In this document: piece after piece, positions 1 to 11,169 of the stretch
Layout of the letters: the number at the start of each line of letters is the position of its first letter
How positions within the stretch are numbered: position 1 is the stretch's first letter
Assembly (NCBI GenBank): GCA_024760905.1
Contig: CM045731.1
Coordinates: 17,637,501-17,701,500, forward strand
Direction of reading: 5' to 3'
DNA length: 64,000 bases
Source of the DNA: Plotosus lineatus
Taxonomy: Eukaryota; Chordata; Actinopteri; Siluriformes; Plotosidae
Program-made: the position numbers and the translations under genes
Notes under the pieces: model-generated
What the model was told of the DNA's origin: nothing
What the model saw: the letters and a program-made list of their open reading frames with translations, nothing else
The model's database searches: none

Positions 1-1100
1 TTATACTGCTCGGTGAGCAGACGCACACTTGTGGTTAAGACCTTGCCCAGAGGTCTTAGCATAGTGGGGGTCTAACTGGGATTCCAACACACAACCTCCC
101 GATCATGAGTGCAGCACTGATGATGGTGATAACGAATTTTAAGAATCAGCCTGTGTGATAAAGACATAACTCTTATGTTTGTTTTGTGTCCTGTCTGAAC
201 AGCACCGTTTGTCTCATGCAGTCATGTGTTTTCACACACAAGGCCGAACCGTGCTGTGCTGCTTTCTGCATATTAACAAGATGTATTAACAAGAGGAACG
301 CTGACCTTTACATTGATTGGGTCTGTAAAGCCCATGGTAGAGTAGTGTGTGGATCTTTATTGGGTTTGGTTTCATATTGGGTTTCGTTGGTATAAGGACA
401 TCATACAGTGAACGGAGTAAAGAAAGCAATGCAGCACACACTGTGGGAAATTTGATTTACAAGACATCATTCACATCACTGGAACAGCTTGTAATGATAC
501 TGATGCTGGCTGCATTTGCAGAATTTGTCCATAGAGGGCAGTGTTGTACCTTAATGGTGAATAAAACTGCTGGTCCTGGTCTGGAATGTACAGAAAAATT
601 GACCCATGACTGGCTTGGAACAGTATATAAAGATATCTGTGTTGAATTTTCCTGCGTACACACAGTGTTAATTCTTAATAAATAAATAATTTGGGCAAAT
701 TTCTTGAACTTTCAACTTATTTTAAAGTGAATAAATTACAATACCATACACTATACACACCAGATAAGCGTCCAGCAAAGCACCAGCCTAAATCTGTAAT
801 ACTGAGTGAAAAAGACATGTCCACCAGTTCCGACTGATGGTCTAGGCAGGTTTCTGTTTCACATTAGAGGAGCAGCAAGAGTTTGCTTAAGGTTGTGAGG
901 TTACAACTAGTTAAGGAGCCAAATATAACTGTTTACTATTCAGTATGAGTATATACAACACAGGAGTGGCACGATCTGATTGGTTCACTGTCGGAGGATA
1001 AAAGAAAATATCATCTCAAGTTGGTAATGCATATAGCACAAGGGCCACGATTTGCTCCGGTCACTTGGGGCAGGTGGCGCTTACCGTAAAATGTTTTAGT
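1..1100. other. Left edge, no recognisable gene
   Basis: I see no repeat family or exon that I recognise here. A reading frame of 112 codons at 347-685 has no family resemblance and no splice context. AATAAA-like motifs near 678-690 could be chance in AT-rich DNA. Confidence 0.4.
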
Positions 1101-1121
1101 TCGGCCCTCACAAGGCCAATA

Positions 1122-1405
1122 CAATGATCCCTTGCTACTTTGCACTTCAGTTCCAGCGGCTTCAGTGCATCGCGGATTTTTCAAAAATATTCATAGAAAA
1201 ATTTTAAAATAACAAAATTATGGAAAAGTTAAGGAAAATACTGCAAAACAAGGCCAATTATGCAAAGAAAAACAAACAAACAAAAAAACTCCCAAACAAA
1301 CAAAAACATAAAAACAACCCAAAACCCCCCAACAAAACTACTTACATTTTTATGTGAGGTACGCATTTTATGTGAGTGTGTGCGCACATCTGTGTGCGCG
1401 TCTGC
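1122..1405 (+). mobile_element. Tigger-like TIR element, family A, left half
   Basis: It starts after a TA with a terminal motif related to CAGTGATCCCTCGCTACTTC and continues with the family's purine-rich AAACAAACAAAAA stretch and the TTACATTTTTATGTGAGG segment. Other copies lie at 20408, 33269, 38279 and 51409. The right terminus is missing, so this copy is truncated. The TA target and terminus resemble pogo/Tigger-type Tc1/mariner elements; no transposase is visible. Confidence 0.65.
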
Positions 1406-1639
1406 AAGGGCATAGGCTGGTCTGACCGTGAGGGGGCACATCTTGGTTGACCGGAACTCGAGTCCTAAGCATTAAAAGAGTGTAGAGAAACACAAGAATG
1501 AATTGAACACCAAACTGTTTTAATTATATATATAATTTGGGTCATAATTAAAATTGGCATAGAGGTCTTATAAATTATGTTATAAATCAGTTTACAGTTA
1601 TAATGTACATTACAAAAATAACAATTAGTTACAGTCACC

Positions 1640-2955
1640 AGTTTTCCTCTCGCCTGTTATCCACCTTTTTTATCTCTGCTCCCTTTAACCTCACCGTGCC
1701 TCTTGGGTCTTTCTCATTCACAAACATGCATTCTGTTTTACTGAGGCTAACCTTCATTCCACTCCTTTCCAGGGCATACCTCCACCTCTCTAGATTTTCC
1801 TGCACTTGTTCTCTGCTCTCACTACAGATCATAATGTCATCTGCAAACATCATAGTCCATGGGGATTCTTGTCTAACCTCGTCTGTCAGCCAGTCCATCA
1901 CCATAGCAAACAAAAAGGGGCTCAGAGCTGACCCTTGATGCAGTCCCACCTCCACCTTGAACTCTTCTGTCACACCGACAGCACACCTCACCACTGTCTT
2001 ACATCTCTCATACATGTCCTGCACCACTCTAACATACTTCTCTGCCACTCCAGACTTCCTCATGCAATACCACAGTTCCTCTCTCGGCACCCTGTCATAT
2101 GCTTTCCCCAGATCCACAAAGGCACAATGCAGCTCCCTCTGACCTTTCTGTACTTCTCTATTAACATTCTCAAAGCAAACACTGCATCTGTGGTGCTCTT
2201 TCTTGGCATGAAACCAAACTGTTGTTCACAAATGCTGACCTCTGTTCTTAGTCTAGCTTCCACTATTCTTTCCCATAACTTCATCATATGGCTCATCAAC
2301 TTTATCCCTCTGTAGTTGCTGCAACTCTGCACTTCTCCTTTGTTCTTAAAAATGGGCACAAGCACGCTTCTCCTCCAGTCCTCCGGCATCCTCTCACTCT
2401 CTAAAACCTTGTTGAACGTTCTTGTCAGAAAATCTACTACTACCTCTCCTAGACACTTCCATACCTCCACCGGTATGTCATCAGGACCAACTGCCTTCCC
2501 ACTCTTCATCCTCTTCAATTCCCTCCTTACTTCACCCTTACTAATTTTTGCTACCTCCTGGTCCTCAACAGTCACCTCTTCTACTCTTTTTTCCCCCTCA
2601 TTTTCCTCATTCATCAGCTTTTCAAAGTACTCTTTCTATCTTCCCAGCACACTTCTCTCATCAGTCAATACATTTCCCACTCTGTCTTTCGTCACTCTAA
2701 CTTGCTGCATGTCCTTCCCATCTCTATTTCTCTGCAGTGCCAACCTGTATAAATCATTTTCTCCCTCCTTACTGTCCAACCTAGCATACAAGTCATCATA
2801 TGCCCTTTGTTTGGCCTTTGACACTGCTACCTTCGCCTTACGCTGTGTTTCCCTGTACTCCTGTTTACTCTCTTCGGTCCTCTCTATGTCCCACTTCTTC
2901 TTAGCTAACCTCTTCCTTTGTACACATGATTTGTACTCATTACAAGAGCACAAAT
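1640..2955 (-). pseudogene. RTE-like LINE fragment (reverse transcriptase), both ends lost
   Basis: On the minus strand the translation reads through the endonuclease-RT linker (QRKRLAKKKWDIERTE), the RT fingers ([41 protein letters not shown]) and the palm, including the FADD catalytic box (MMFADDIMICSESREQ). Frames break near 2640 and 2100. The frames on either side are open, so this is a frameshifted dead copy. The APE endonuclease and the C-terminal WFGHVQRRDSEYIG region are absent. It aligns by eye with the larger copy at 46438-49592. It would copy RNA into DNA by target-primed reverse transcription if intact. Clade assignment to RTE is from the APE-RT layout, short 3' end and AAG-type tail of the sister copy; another APE-type clade is possible. 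Confidence 0.85.
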
Positions 2956-3059
2956 TAAGGCTTGATCAGAGACTTCAGCTCAAGTCGCCTGGGGTAGCTG
3001 GAAGCATAAATGTCAATCACTCAATCAAGATCTACATGTTTAGTGTAGTGTAGTGGATG

Positions 3060-3745
3060 TTGATGAGCCAGTTAGTGAGTGGAAGATTCACTAATGCACC
3101 TTTTTTCCACGATTTGTACAGAAAAGGGCACAAGCAATACAGAAGACACCATCCAAAGCTTCACTGTATCCCATCCATTTATGTTGCTATAGCCACTTTA
3201 TGTTAAAGTTCCTGGTCTTCCCATTTACGCAAACTTTCGGAAACTCTTGTGACTCAAACAGCTGCTGATGGTGCTTCAAAAGAGCATATTTTTCACCAGT
3301 TTCTAAGTCCTTGATAGCTTCCTCGATCTCAGTGACAGACATAGTAGCATTGATGACATGGCCAATATCATTTCCAACATCAAGGAGTGTATGGACTGGT
3401 TGCTTAGGCAAGGGTTCATTTTGAGGGGTGATACTTTCAGCAGAATGATGGGCATTCTCATCAGATACAGCATGTGTTCTCCATGAGGCTTCCTTAGCTT
3501 CCTGCTGGCTTTCACTGGAGATGGCATTTGATGTAGCATCTTCAACTGAAATGAAAAGAAATTGAAATCTTGATTATTTTAACTGAAGTGTACCTAAGTC
3601 CTTAGTGCGTTTTCAACCATTCAACCATTTTCAACTTGTAAACTTCCCTTTGGCTCTTTTTGTCGCAAAGGAACCATCCAAAGTACCACATTGCTGAGCT
3701 GCCCTTTTCAGATTTCTCTTCCTTTGTTCAGGGCGACCCATCTCT
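3060..3745 (-). pseudogene. hAT/ZMYM-type transposase N-terminal remnant with TTF-like zinc finger
   Basis: On the minus strand an ATG near 3740 opens a short basic segment (MGRPEQRKRNLKRAAQQCG). A gap of about 100 bases follows, ending in a good acceptor (TTTCTTTTCATTTCAG, just upstream of 3545). The second segment runs to about 3080 and contains FESQEFPKVCVNGKTRNFNIKWL, a stop codon, then QHKWMGYSEALDGVFCIACALFC. A cysteine pair after a W-x-Y-S core is what TTF-type zinc fingers of hAT-related and ZMYM-type proteins look like. The in-frame stop and the lack of a catalytic domain mark it as dead. The donor could be GT at several places after KGK, so the intron border is uncertain. Confidence 0.5.
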
Positions 3746-4700
3746 TTCCGTACAGTTAAATGTTTTTGATAAACAGGGATGAGGACAAGTGCGATATAGG
3801 CCTATATACTATATCTTCTTGCCCCCAGGCTTCAGTACTTGGTTCCTTTCTGGTTCACTGACTGAACAACAACAATGTCAGATTTTAAACTGTGATGTTG
3901 AAGCAGTTAAAACTGCAACATGTGGTTATACAAACTATGTAAAAATAAACATCACAGCAATTATACAACACTAATGAATCTCAATGCACCAGAGTTACAC
4001 TACACAGTACAATTTAACAAAGATGTATTTACAGTTCAATTACAAAAACAATTAAATCTATTTTATATTTGCACTTTATAAACATTTTCACATGATCTTT
4101 CACTTCATTTTAGCAATTTAATAATTATTTTACTAAGCACTTTGGGGGAACCAGGTACACCCGTGGGAAGAATTATAAACTTTAAAAAAAGGCTGTCTAT
4201 ACAGGGGTGAACTGCAATCAATTATTATAGTTCAACCAAAAACATTCTCAAATATATTTCAAACTACATCTGCAAGTACATGTGCTAAATGAATTTACAA
4301 AGTGAGCTAAAGTTATTTATCTATTCAAAGGCACAAACAAATATTAATACATATTTACAGCACAAAGACATACTATTAATTTTATAAAAGTACTGACCTG
4401 CAGATCCAGGCTGGATGATTTATGATTATTTTAGCCATTCATTCTCTGTGCGTCAATGTTTGTGTTCTAACACATGTGCAGGAGCCAGAGGCGGTACTAA
4501 GAAACTGTGCTTTATTCTCACACTCGCACTTTGTTTGAGTGACAGTGTTCAGCTATTATTGCTTACTGATAATATTATATTATTGTTATATTTTATTTTC
4601 ATATTATAACAGCACAACAATTACAATTTTATGTGCTTGTCTAGCGGAACTCAACTCCTGCTGTGGGGGGGTGCATGTGCACCCTGTGCACCCACCAGCC
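3746..4700. other. AT-rich intergenic DNA
   Basis: No recognised gene or repeat family. Strongly AT-rich between about 3950 and 4400. Confidence 0.5.
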
Positions 4701-4710
4701 TACGCCCTTC

Positions 4711-4941
4711 AGTCTGTATGTGTGTGTATTTATATTTTATTTACATCCTATGCATTATTTTTGAATATTTAATTCTTATTACTGTATAAGCATTTATAGA
4801 GTTGAAAATGTATTTACTGATATTATATACACATATACATGTACGTATATGTCAGTCAGGAGGGTTGATCCTACTTCACGGAAATTCAGCATTTGTGGAG
4901 GGTCTCGGTCCTCATTAACTGCGAGAAGTAAGGGTTCACTG
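4711..4941 (+). mobile_element. Tigger-like TIR element, family A, right half
   Basis: It contains the family A right-half landmarks: the ATGCATTATTTTTGAATATT segment, the ACATATACATGTACGTATAT segment and a terminus ending GGGTTCACTG before TA. The left half is missing. Confidence 0.6.
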
Positions 4942-4942
4942 T

Positions 4943-5095
4943 ATACACACTCACTCTCAGACCTGGGGGTGATTTAGAACAGCCAATTAGCCCACTGTGC
5001 ATAGTTTTGGACTATAGGAGAAACCCAGCACCTGGGAATCGAACCTACAACCTTCTTGCTGTAAGGTCGACATGCTCACCACAGCACAATCAGCG
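4943..5095 (-). mobile_element. SINE family 2 head fragment
   Basis: On the minus strand it shows the family 2 head: B-box-like GGTTCGATTCCC context and the conserved body complementary to AGCCAATTAGCCCACTGTGC. It abuts the TA right end of the element at 4711-4941. The LINE-type tail is lost. Confidence 0.6.
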
Positions 5096-5194
5096 AACTG
5101 GATATTCCAAATTGCTCTTAGTTGTGAATGTGATTAATAATGGGTCTACAACCATCCATTACCGAGCTAATTGGCCGAACCCTCACAGGAGGGA

Positions 5195-5480
5195 GGAAAG
5201 GCATACACTCACTTCCCTGTCACTCACAGTGATCGCCAGCCAATCATGTGCATCTGTGAGCTCATTCATACGAGGGGGCGGATAGCGCTTTCCCTCCAAG
5301 AGTGTTAGACCCTCTTGGAAATACGAATGCACAGCAATTCAAAAAGTGGCGGGGGCTGGGGGCATGTGTATGCTTTCGCCCCTCCCTGGGCTGTGGTGAT
5401 TGGGTAATAGAAAAGGTAATACTTGATGGCTGGGAATTGGATACGAATAAATTACAGAGGAAAATGAGGGGAAATTAAAA
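5195..5480 (+). repeat. Interspersed repeat, family 5 (SINE-like)
   Basis: A block with CACAGTGATCGCCAGCCAAT, a GCGGATAGCGCTTTCCC segment and GTGGCGGGGGCTGGGGGCAT recurs with divergence at 22497-22780 and inverted at 30030-30445. Shared order and spacing show a dispersed family. I do not see clear A and B boxes in this copy. Confidence 0.5.
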
Positions 5481-5519
5481 AAAGAAAAAAAGGATTTATT
5501 GTGTGGGTAGTGGTCATAA

Positions 5520-5640
5520 TATAGACTGACAAGCTGTTCAGGTTGTACCCATGTTGGGTGAGCGGAGATAGGCTACAGCCTCCCTGTGACCCTACTAAGT
5601 TCTGGCCACTACGCCACCGTGCCACCCTGAGGATGCTTTA
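5520..5640. repeat. L2-type SINE tail fragment
   Basis: The sequence resembles the common fish SINE end: CAAGCTGTTCAGG, then GAGATAGGCTACAGCCTCC and GTGACCCTAC. A fragment resembling an inverted SINE head (GCCACTACGCCACCGTGCCA) follows directly. Confidence 0.45.
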
Positions 5641-5839
5641 TTTCCATTTTAATTTCTGTTTAGAAATTAGAATGGTTAGCAAGTTGCCGTCGAGCTAGCC
5701 AGACATCTGTGCTGGCTTTAACGTAACTTTTTTATCAGTTCCACATTGACAGGCAAAGGTCCATATCAGTGCTTGCAATATAACCTACATAGCATACATG
5801 CCTTTTTTTGTTTTTGTGCAAACACAAAATGTGAACATG

Positions 5840-6080
5840 TGCATTCACGTTCTCTCCATGTTTGCATGGGTTTTCTCTGGGTACTCTGGTTACACCCACA
5901 GTCCAGAGACATGCACATAATCTAACTGGCTGTTTGAAATTGACCCAAGTGTATATGTAATTGGTTTTGTATATTGGCCCTGCAATGGTCTGGCAACTGT
6001 TCAAGGTGTACGCCGCCATCTCCCAATGTCGACTGACATAGTCTCCAGCTTCCCTGCGGCCCTAGATCAAATAGTTCAAC
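5840..6080 (+). mobile_element. SINE family 2, body and tail without head
   Basis: The body landmarks CTCTGGGTACTCTGG, CAGAGACATGCACATAATC and GGCCCTGCAATGGTCTGG are followed by a tail ending TCCCTGCGGCCCTAGA. The tRNA-like head is absent. Confidence 0.55.
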
Positions 6081-6116
6081 AAATGAGGGCGTGAGGTGTG
6101 AAATTGCTTAGACCCT

Positions 6117-6117
6117 G

Positions 6118-6155
<38 letters not shown>

Positions 6156-6158
6156 CAA
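6117..6158. repeat. (CA)n microsatellite
   Basis: Dinucleotide CA run with one CG interruption. Confidence 0.95.
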
Positions 6159-6209
6159 TATCTTCTTGGAGTGTAAAATTCTTGTTTTTTTGTCATCATC
6201 AACATCATC

Positions 6210-6536
6210 TTCTGTAACCACTTAATCCTAATTTGGGTCACGGCGAGGCTGGCGCCCATCCCAGCCTACTCCAGGCGGGGCAGAGTACACCCTGGACTGC
6301 TCGCCAGGCCATTGCAGGGCGGAGACACGCTGATGGCTATGCAGCTCATCTTGTCGAAAGTCAGCAATGGTTCTTTTACATGAACCTCACACTATAGACA
6401 GTGAAAGACATGGCCGGCCTTTGATAACCCAGTTAGCTAAAATGGGGGGACAGTGACAATCCGTGGAGAGTGGGGCTTGAACCCCCATCCTTTGGATCAG
6501 TGATCCAGCACCTTTACTACCAGGCCACCACTGCCA
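6210..6536 (-). mobile_element. SINE family 1 with L2-type tail
   Basis: Read on the minus strand it starts GGCAGTGGTGGCCTGGTAGT (A-box region), has a B-box-like GGTTCAAGCCCCAC, a body with AACCATTGCTGACTTTCGAC, and ends in GGGATGGGCGCCAGCC plus a TTAGGATTAAGTGGTTACAG tail. This is the head and body of the copies at 24154 and 41498, which carry a different tail. Confidence 0.8.
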
Positions 6537-6747
6537 TTTTTTAATCCAAAATTTAAAATGCATCAAAGTTAAATGATGTTTTTTAGGAAACATCTTCTTT
6601 ATCTTCAGGCTGAACTACAACCCAGTTTTTGCCCCCCTGGTGTGTTGGACTCTTATGGAACGACCTTTGCTAAACAGGCCAGTGTAGTCTTATTGCAACG
6701 ATTACACAACTGTACTGCTCAGACAAAACACCCACTGACTGTTTACT

Positions 6748-6748
<1 letters not shown>

Positions 6749-6807
<59 letters not shown>

Positions 6808-6812
6808 TGTAG
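6749..6812. repeat. (GT)n microsatellite
   Basis: About 30 GT units with two interruptions near the right end. Confidence 0.95.
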
Positions 6813-6824
6813 TAACAATGCATC

Positions 6825-7060
6825 TCAGTTCTCTACGGCATGTGTGCCTCATGGCAAGTAGGTCCTGGTTTCGAGTCCTGAGCTCAGGCATTCCTGTGTG
6901 GAGTTTGCAAGTGTATCCCCCCACCCCCACCCCCTACGTACCTGGGTTTTCTCCAGGTACCCCAGTTCCAGATAGTGTGTGTGAGAGGTTGCATGTTCTG
7001 CTCCGAGATGGTCTGACATTAATTGTGTTGGGTTCTATGTCCTGTAATCTCGCTCCCTCA
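6825..7060 (+). mobile_element. SINE family 2, diverged, tail missing
   Basis: Recognisable landmarks: CATGGCAAGTAGGTCCTGG, a B-box-like GGTTTCGAGTCCTGAG, TTCCTGTGTGGAGTTTGCA and CTCCAGGTACCCCAGTTCC. It runs into an inverted SINE 2 copy that starts about 7058. Confidence 0.6.
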
Positions 7061-7350
7061 TTTGCAGAACCACTTAATCCTATTAGGGTTGCGGGGAGGC
7101 TGGAGCCTATTTCAGCCAACTATAGGGTAAAGGTGGGGTACACCCTGTTGGGCTCACCAGACTGCAACAAGGACAACACAAACAAGCATTCACATTTACA
7201 CCTTGGAGAAATTTGGAATAGCCACTATTGTGCATATCTTTGGACTAAATCACACAAGTAAGCACAGGGAGAACATGCAAATTCCACAGAGAAACGCCTT
7301 CGCCAAGCCTGGGACTTGAACCAAGGACCTTATTGCTGTGAGGTGGAACC
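7058..7350 (-). mobile_element. SINE family 2, inverted, with L2-type tail
   Basis: It begins with the reversed tail (ACCACTTAATCCTATTAGGG) and GGGGAGGCTGGAGCCTATTT, passes through the reversed body (TTGGACTAAATCACACAAG) and ends in the reversed B-box region (CTGGGACTTGAACC). Confidence 0.65.
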
Positions 7351-7369
7351 CTTCTTTTTTTCTGTACAT

Positions 7370-7520
7370 CTCCCAGCTTCTTAGAAATTTAAGGTTGGAG
7401 TACTGGGTCAGAAATTATAAAGGCCCCTGGAGCAGAGAAAGTTAAGGGTCTTGCTCAAGGGCCCAACAGTGACAGCTTGGGAGTGCTGTGGGCTTGAACC
7501 CCAGATGACCCAGTAGGCAT
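7370..7520 (-). mobile_element. SINE family 4 fragment
   Basis: TTGCTCAAGGGCCCAACAGT and GGGCTTGAACCCCAGATGA match, in reverse, the CTGTTGGGCCCTTGAGCAAG type body and B-box of the family seen in tandem at 45513-46175. Confidence 0.5.
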
Positions 7521-7794
7521 GGCTTTGAAAACTAAGCATACTTCATTTTACTTTTGGGTTCGGTTATGTTTAACCAAGTCGCGTCTTGTTCTTTAAGTAA
7601 TTGCTAACATACAGTCAGAAAAGAAATGATCATTATTGTGAAATAAACACTGCAGGAAGTTCAGCGGTGGGGTCTTATACCTCCTAGATGGGTTGATTTT
7701 ACAATAATGACCTTCTTGTGACAAATTATTCCACTCATGACATGACTCACAGAATATTAATTTAAATTACATTTTATTGCACAATGGTGTGTGG
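7521..7794. other. Unassigned AT-rich spacer
   Basis: No recognised feature between a SINE fragment and an RTE fragment. Confidence 0.4.
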
Positions 7795-8473
7795 GTTTCT
7801 CCACTGGAGAAAGCATATGATAGGGTGCAGAGGGAGGAACTGAAGTATTGCATGAGGAAGTCTGGAGTGGCAGAGAAGTATGTTAGAGTGAGGCAGGACA
7901 TGTATGAGAGATGTAAGACAGTGGTGAGGTGTGCTGTCGGTGTGAGTTCAAGATGGAGGTGGGACTGCATCGAGGTTCAGCTCTGAGCCCCTTCTTGTTT
8001 GCTATGGTGATGGACAGGCTGATAGATGAGGTTAGACAAGAATCCCCATGGACTATTGATGTTTGCAGACGACATTGTGATCTGTAGTGAGAGCAGAGAA
8101 CAAGTGGAGGAAAAACTAGAGAGGTGGAGGTATGCTCTGGAAAGGAGAGGAATGAAGGTTAGCTTCAGTAAAACAGAATACATGTGTGTGAATGAGAAGA
8201 ACCCAAGAGGAACAGTAAGGTTACAGGGAGCAGAGATAAGGAAGGTGGAGGATTTTAAGTACTTAGGCTCAACAATCCAGAGAGTGTGAAAAAGAGGTGA
8301 AGAAGCGTGTGCAGGCAGGTTGGAATTGTTGGAGAAAAGTGTCTGGTGTGATGTGTGATAGGAGAGTATCGGCAAGAATGAAAGGAAAAGTATACAAGAC
8401 GGTGATGAGGCCAGCGATGTTGTATGGTTTTGAAACAGTGGCACTGAGGAAAAGACAGGAGGCAGAGCTGCAA
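7795..8473 (+). pseudogene. RTE-like LINE fragment (RT palm to thumb)
   Basis: The + strand translation gives EKAYDRVQREELKYCMRKSG, then [39 protein letters not shown] and KVYKTVMRPAMLYGFETVAL. Frameshifts and stops occur near 7945 and 8285. It ends at 8473 by direct fusion to GCAAAACAAGGCCAAGTATG, which is internal sequence of the family A inverted-repeat element. The copy is 5'-truncated and 3'-truncated and cannot encode a working enzyme. Confidence 0.85.
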
Positions 8474-8700
8474 AACAAGGCCAAGTATGCAAAAAACCCA
8501 AACAAACAAAAACAATGCTGCCAGCCTCCCTGCAACCCTAATTAGGATTAAGTGGCTTAGAAAATTAATGAATGAACGCACAGTAGCGTAGTGGTTAGCA
8601 CATCTACTTTATAGTGTGAAGGTCCTGGGTTCGAGTCCTAGACTTGGCTGGTGGTGTTTGCATGATCGGCACGTTCTTGTGTGGGTTTCCTAATCAGACT
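8474..8700 (+). mobile_element. Mosaic: family A scrap, L2-type tail, SINE family 2 head
   Basis: Three pieces lie end to end: a family A fragment (8474-8512), an L2-type tail (CCTAATTAGGATTAAGTGG, 8516-8570) and a SINE 2 head with A-box-like TAGCGTAGTGGTTAGCAC and B-box-like GGGTTCGAGTCCTAG (8578-8700). Confidence 0.6.
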
Positions 8701-9043
8701 GTGATTCTTTTTTTTCTCTCCTTCTTTATATTATAACCTGATGTACAGTATCCGGGGAAGTATTTGTTCCTCCGAATTTCTGCCGAGGTTCCACCGGAAT
8801 AAAATTGATGCTCAGGACTGGGCTAAATGGTTCGTCAACTGAGCATGCCCCTCAGTGGAATAGCAATCAGGGCTTTGCAAGAGAGCCACTGTGTGTATCA
8901 GCAGACCTGCAGGTGCAGAGAGGAGGCCGGGAGAGATGAACTAATGCATTTAGACGATGAAAGGAAAGCAGTGTAGAAGTTCAAATGATGGGCAAAAGTG
9001 AAAGGAGGTTTTACATGAAGAATCAATCGTTTATTAGTACTAG

Positions 9044-9046
<3 letters not shown>

Positions 9047-9107
<61 letters not shown>
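9047..9107. repeat. (CA)n microsatellite
   Basis: Uninterrupted AC repeat of about 30 units. Confidence 0.95.
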
Positions 9108-9111
<4 letters not shown>

Positions 9112-9180
9112 AATAAACATTATGGGCACTGGGAGATAAAGTGACTAGCATTATTATATCGCAAGAATATACACAACCTG

Positions 9181-9517
9181 GGGCAATGGTGGTCCAGTGG
9201 TATGGAGCAGTGGATCACTGATCCAAAGGTTGAGGGTTTGAGTCCCACTCTCCACAAGGTTGTCACTGTCCCCCCAGTGCAACTAACTTGGTTATCAGAG
9301 ACCAGCCATGTCTCTCACTGTGTATGGTGAGAGGCATGTAAAAGAACCATTGCTGACTTTTGACAAAAGTAGCTGCAAAGCCGTCAGCATGTTTCCGCCC
9401 TGTGATAGCCTGACGAGCTGTCCAGGGTGTACTCTGCCCCTGCCTGGAGTTGGCTGGGATGGGCGCCAGCCTCCCCGCGATCCTAATTAGGATGAAGTCG
9501 TTACAGAAAATGAAATG
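9181..9517 (+). mobile_element. SINE family 1 with L2-type tail
   Basis: Head GGCAATGGTGGTCCAGTGGT, B-box-like GGTTTGAGTCCCACTC, body AGAACCATTGCTGACTTTTG, tail GGGATGGGCGCCAGCCTCCC and CCTAATTAGGATGAAGTCG. Flanks ATATACACAACCTGG and ATATGCAACCTGG look like a decayed target duplication. Confidence 0.85.
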
Positions 9518-9559
9518 AGATATGCAACCTGGTCAGAGCAGTATGTAGGGACTGGTGCA

Positions 9560-9916
9560 TATTTGAAGGACAAGTTCTTTTTTTTTTTTTTTTTTTTTTT
9601 CTTTTTGACTTGCTGTATTAATCCTGCAAAGGAAATTATTGCTTCTGCATCTAACCCATCCAAGCTGGACACACACACACACACGCACGCACGCACTTGA
9701 GGAGGTGGGCCGCCACGCACATTGGAGGTGTCTGGAGAGCAGTTGAGAGTTGGGTGCCTTACTCAAAGGCACTTCAGTCATGAATGTGGAGGAGGGGGAA
9801 GGTGCAGCTCACTCCCCCACTGCCAGACTTTTTTTTTTTCAGTTGGTTCAGGGACTGAACCAGCAACCTTTCAGTCCCAACGCCACTTCTCTTACTGTTA
9901 GGCCACGGCTGCCACA
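9560..9916 (-). mobile_element. tRNA-derived SINE family 3
   Basis: On the minus strand: an A-box-like GTGGCCTAACAGTAAGAGAA, a B-box-like GTTGCTGGTTCAGTCCC, a poly-T interruption, AAGTGCCTTTGAGTAAGGCA, an internal GT microsatellite, and an A-rich end at 9574-9600. This is the layout of a widespread fish tRNA-type SINE. Confidence 0.65.
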
Positions 9917-10124
9917 AAAGATTGGCATGAAACGTCAGATTAGCTCTTCCCTTAGAAATCTAGTTAAAGCCAGATCTAGGACTTGTCCAGGATTTGAACC
10001 CAGGACCTCTTGCACTTTACGCAGGAAACATCCCCTTCAACCAACGAGTCAATTCCTGTTAACGGTCAGCTACCTGCACCGTGTGCTCTGATCTTTAACA
10101 ACTTCCAACAAAGCAGTCAGTGTG

Positions 10125-10440
10125 AAAATAGCTGCATTGTGGCATAGAGGTTGCACTTCAGAACCAGTAGGTCTTGGGTTTGAGTCCCTATCTCAATCAT
10201 CACTGTATGGAGTTTGCATGTTCTCGCAGTGCTTGGCAGTAGCTTTCTTCCCAGTAGTCCGGTTTCCTTGCACAGTCCAAATACAGGTAGATTGGGCTAA
10301 TTAGCTGTTCCAAATGTGCCCTGTGATGGACTGGCAAGCAATTCAACGTATACCCCAACTTTGCCCCAGTGTCCGCAGAGATAGGCTCCAGCTTCCCTAA
10401 AAGCAGGACTCACTAATAGTGATTCAGCAGATGAGTGAGT
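10125..10440 (+). mobile_element. SINE family 2 with L2-type tail
   Basis: Head GTGGCATAGAGGTTGCAC, B-box-like GGGTTTGAGTCCCTAT, body TATGGAGTTTGCATGTTCTC and GCCCTGTGATGGACTGGCAA, end GAGATAGGCTCCAGCTTCCC. The tail is diverged. Confidence 0.65.
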
Positions 10441-11165
10441 GGCAAAGTACTCTGTGTTCGTAGGAGACCTCTTGTTCATCACTGGAAACGGTCAGAAAGT
10501 TACCAAAAATCTCAACGACATCTGATGACGACACCTTGACTGGAAGTGAGGAAGTAACAGCACCACAACAGAATTTAAAATACCATATAATAAACTACCT
10601 GCTCGGTCAGTAGAGAGAAATTCCAGCCCTCTGTAATTCTCTACCGAAATGACTTTGATAAGGGCCACTGGGATGGTTCAACAATTTGGTCTGTTGGTTT
10701 CCAAATTGCCAGTTCTTGTGTGGTGTTCCTGGTATGCATTAGCACTGTTCCAAGGAAGAACAGCCAGTTAACCAGAAAGAGGCCCAAGGCTAAATAATGC
10801 ACTTGAGAAGACTATAAAGACTACCGTAAATCATTATAGGTTAAAAATTCTTCGGGTTAAGGAGCCTCATGATGTCCTCCAACAATGCACTGTTATCACG
10901 TAGGGAGCGAGTGTGTAATTAGCCCGCAGTCAACACCCGCAAACACATGCCCCTACTTACATCCACACAGAGGATCAAGGGCCCGACTTCCACAGAGAAC
11001 TGATCTATGTGTGTACAAGGCAGGAGGGGCAATGATCCATTGTTGTTTTATCTTTTATGCCCCACAAGATCCACTGTATTCAAACAGACCCCCCACCCCA
11101 TCCGCCCAAAATCCAGCAGTAATTCTTCAGGTCGTGTTTCTGAGTTTCTCTGTAGGAAATTGTTG
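10441..11165. other. Unassigned DNA
   Basis: No exon or repeat I can name. Possibly old repeat DNA around 10590-10850. Confidence 0.35.
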
Positions 11166-11169
11166 GTGC

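Noticed and set aside
347..685. Frame of 112 codons near the left edge
   Set aside because: No family resemblance and no supporting signals; length is within chance expectation.
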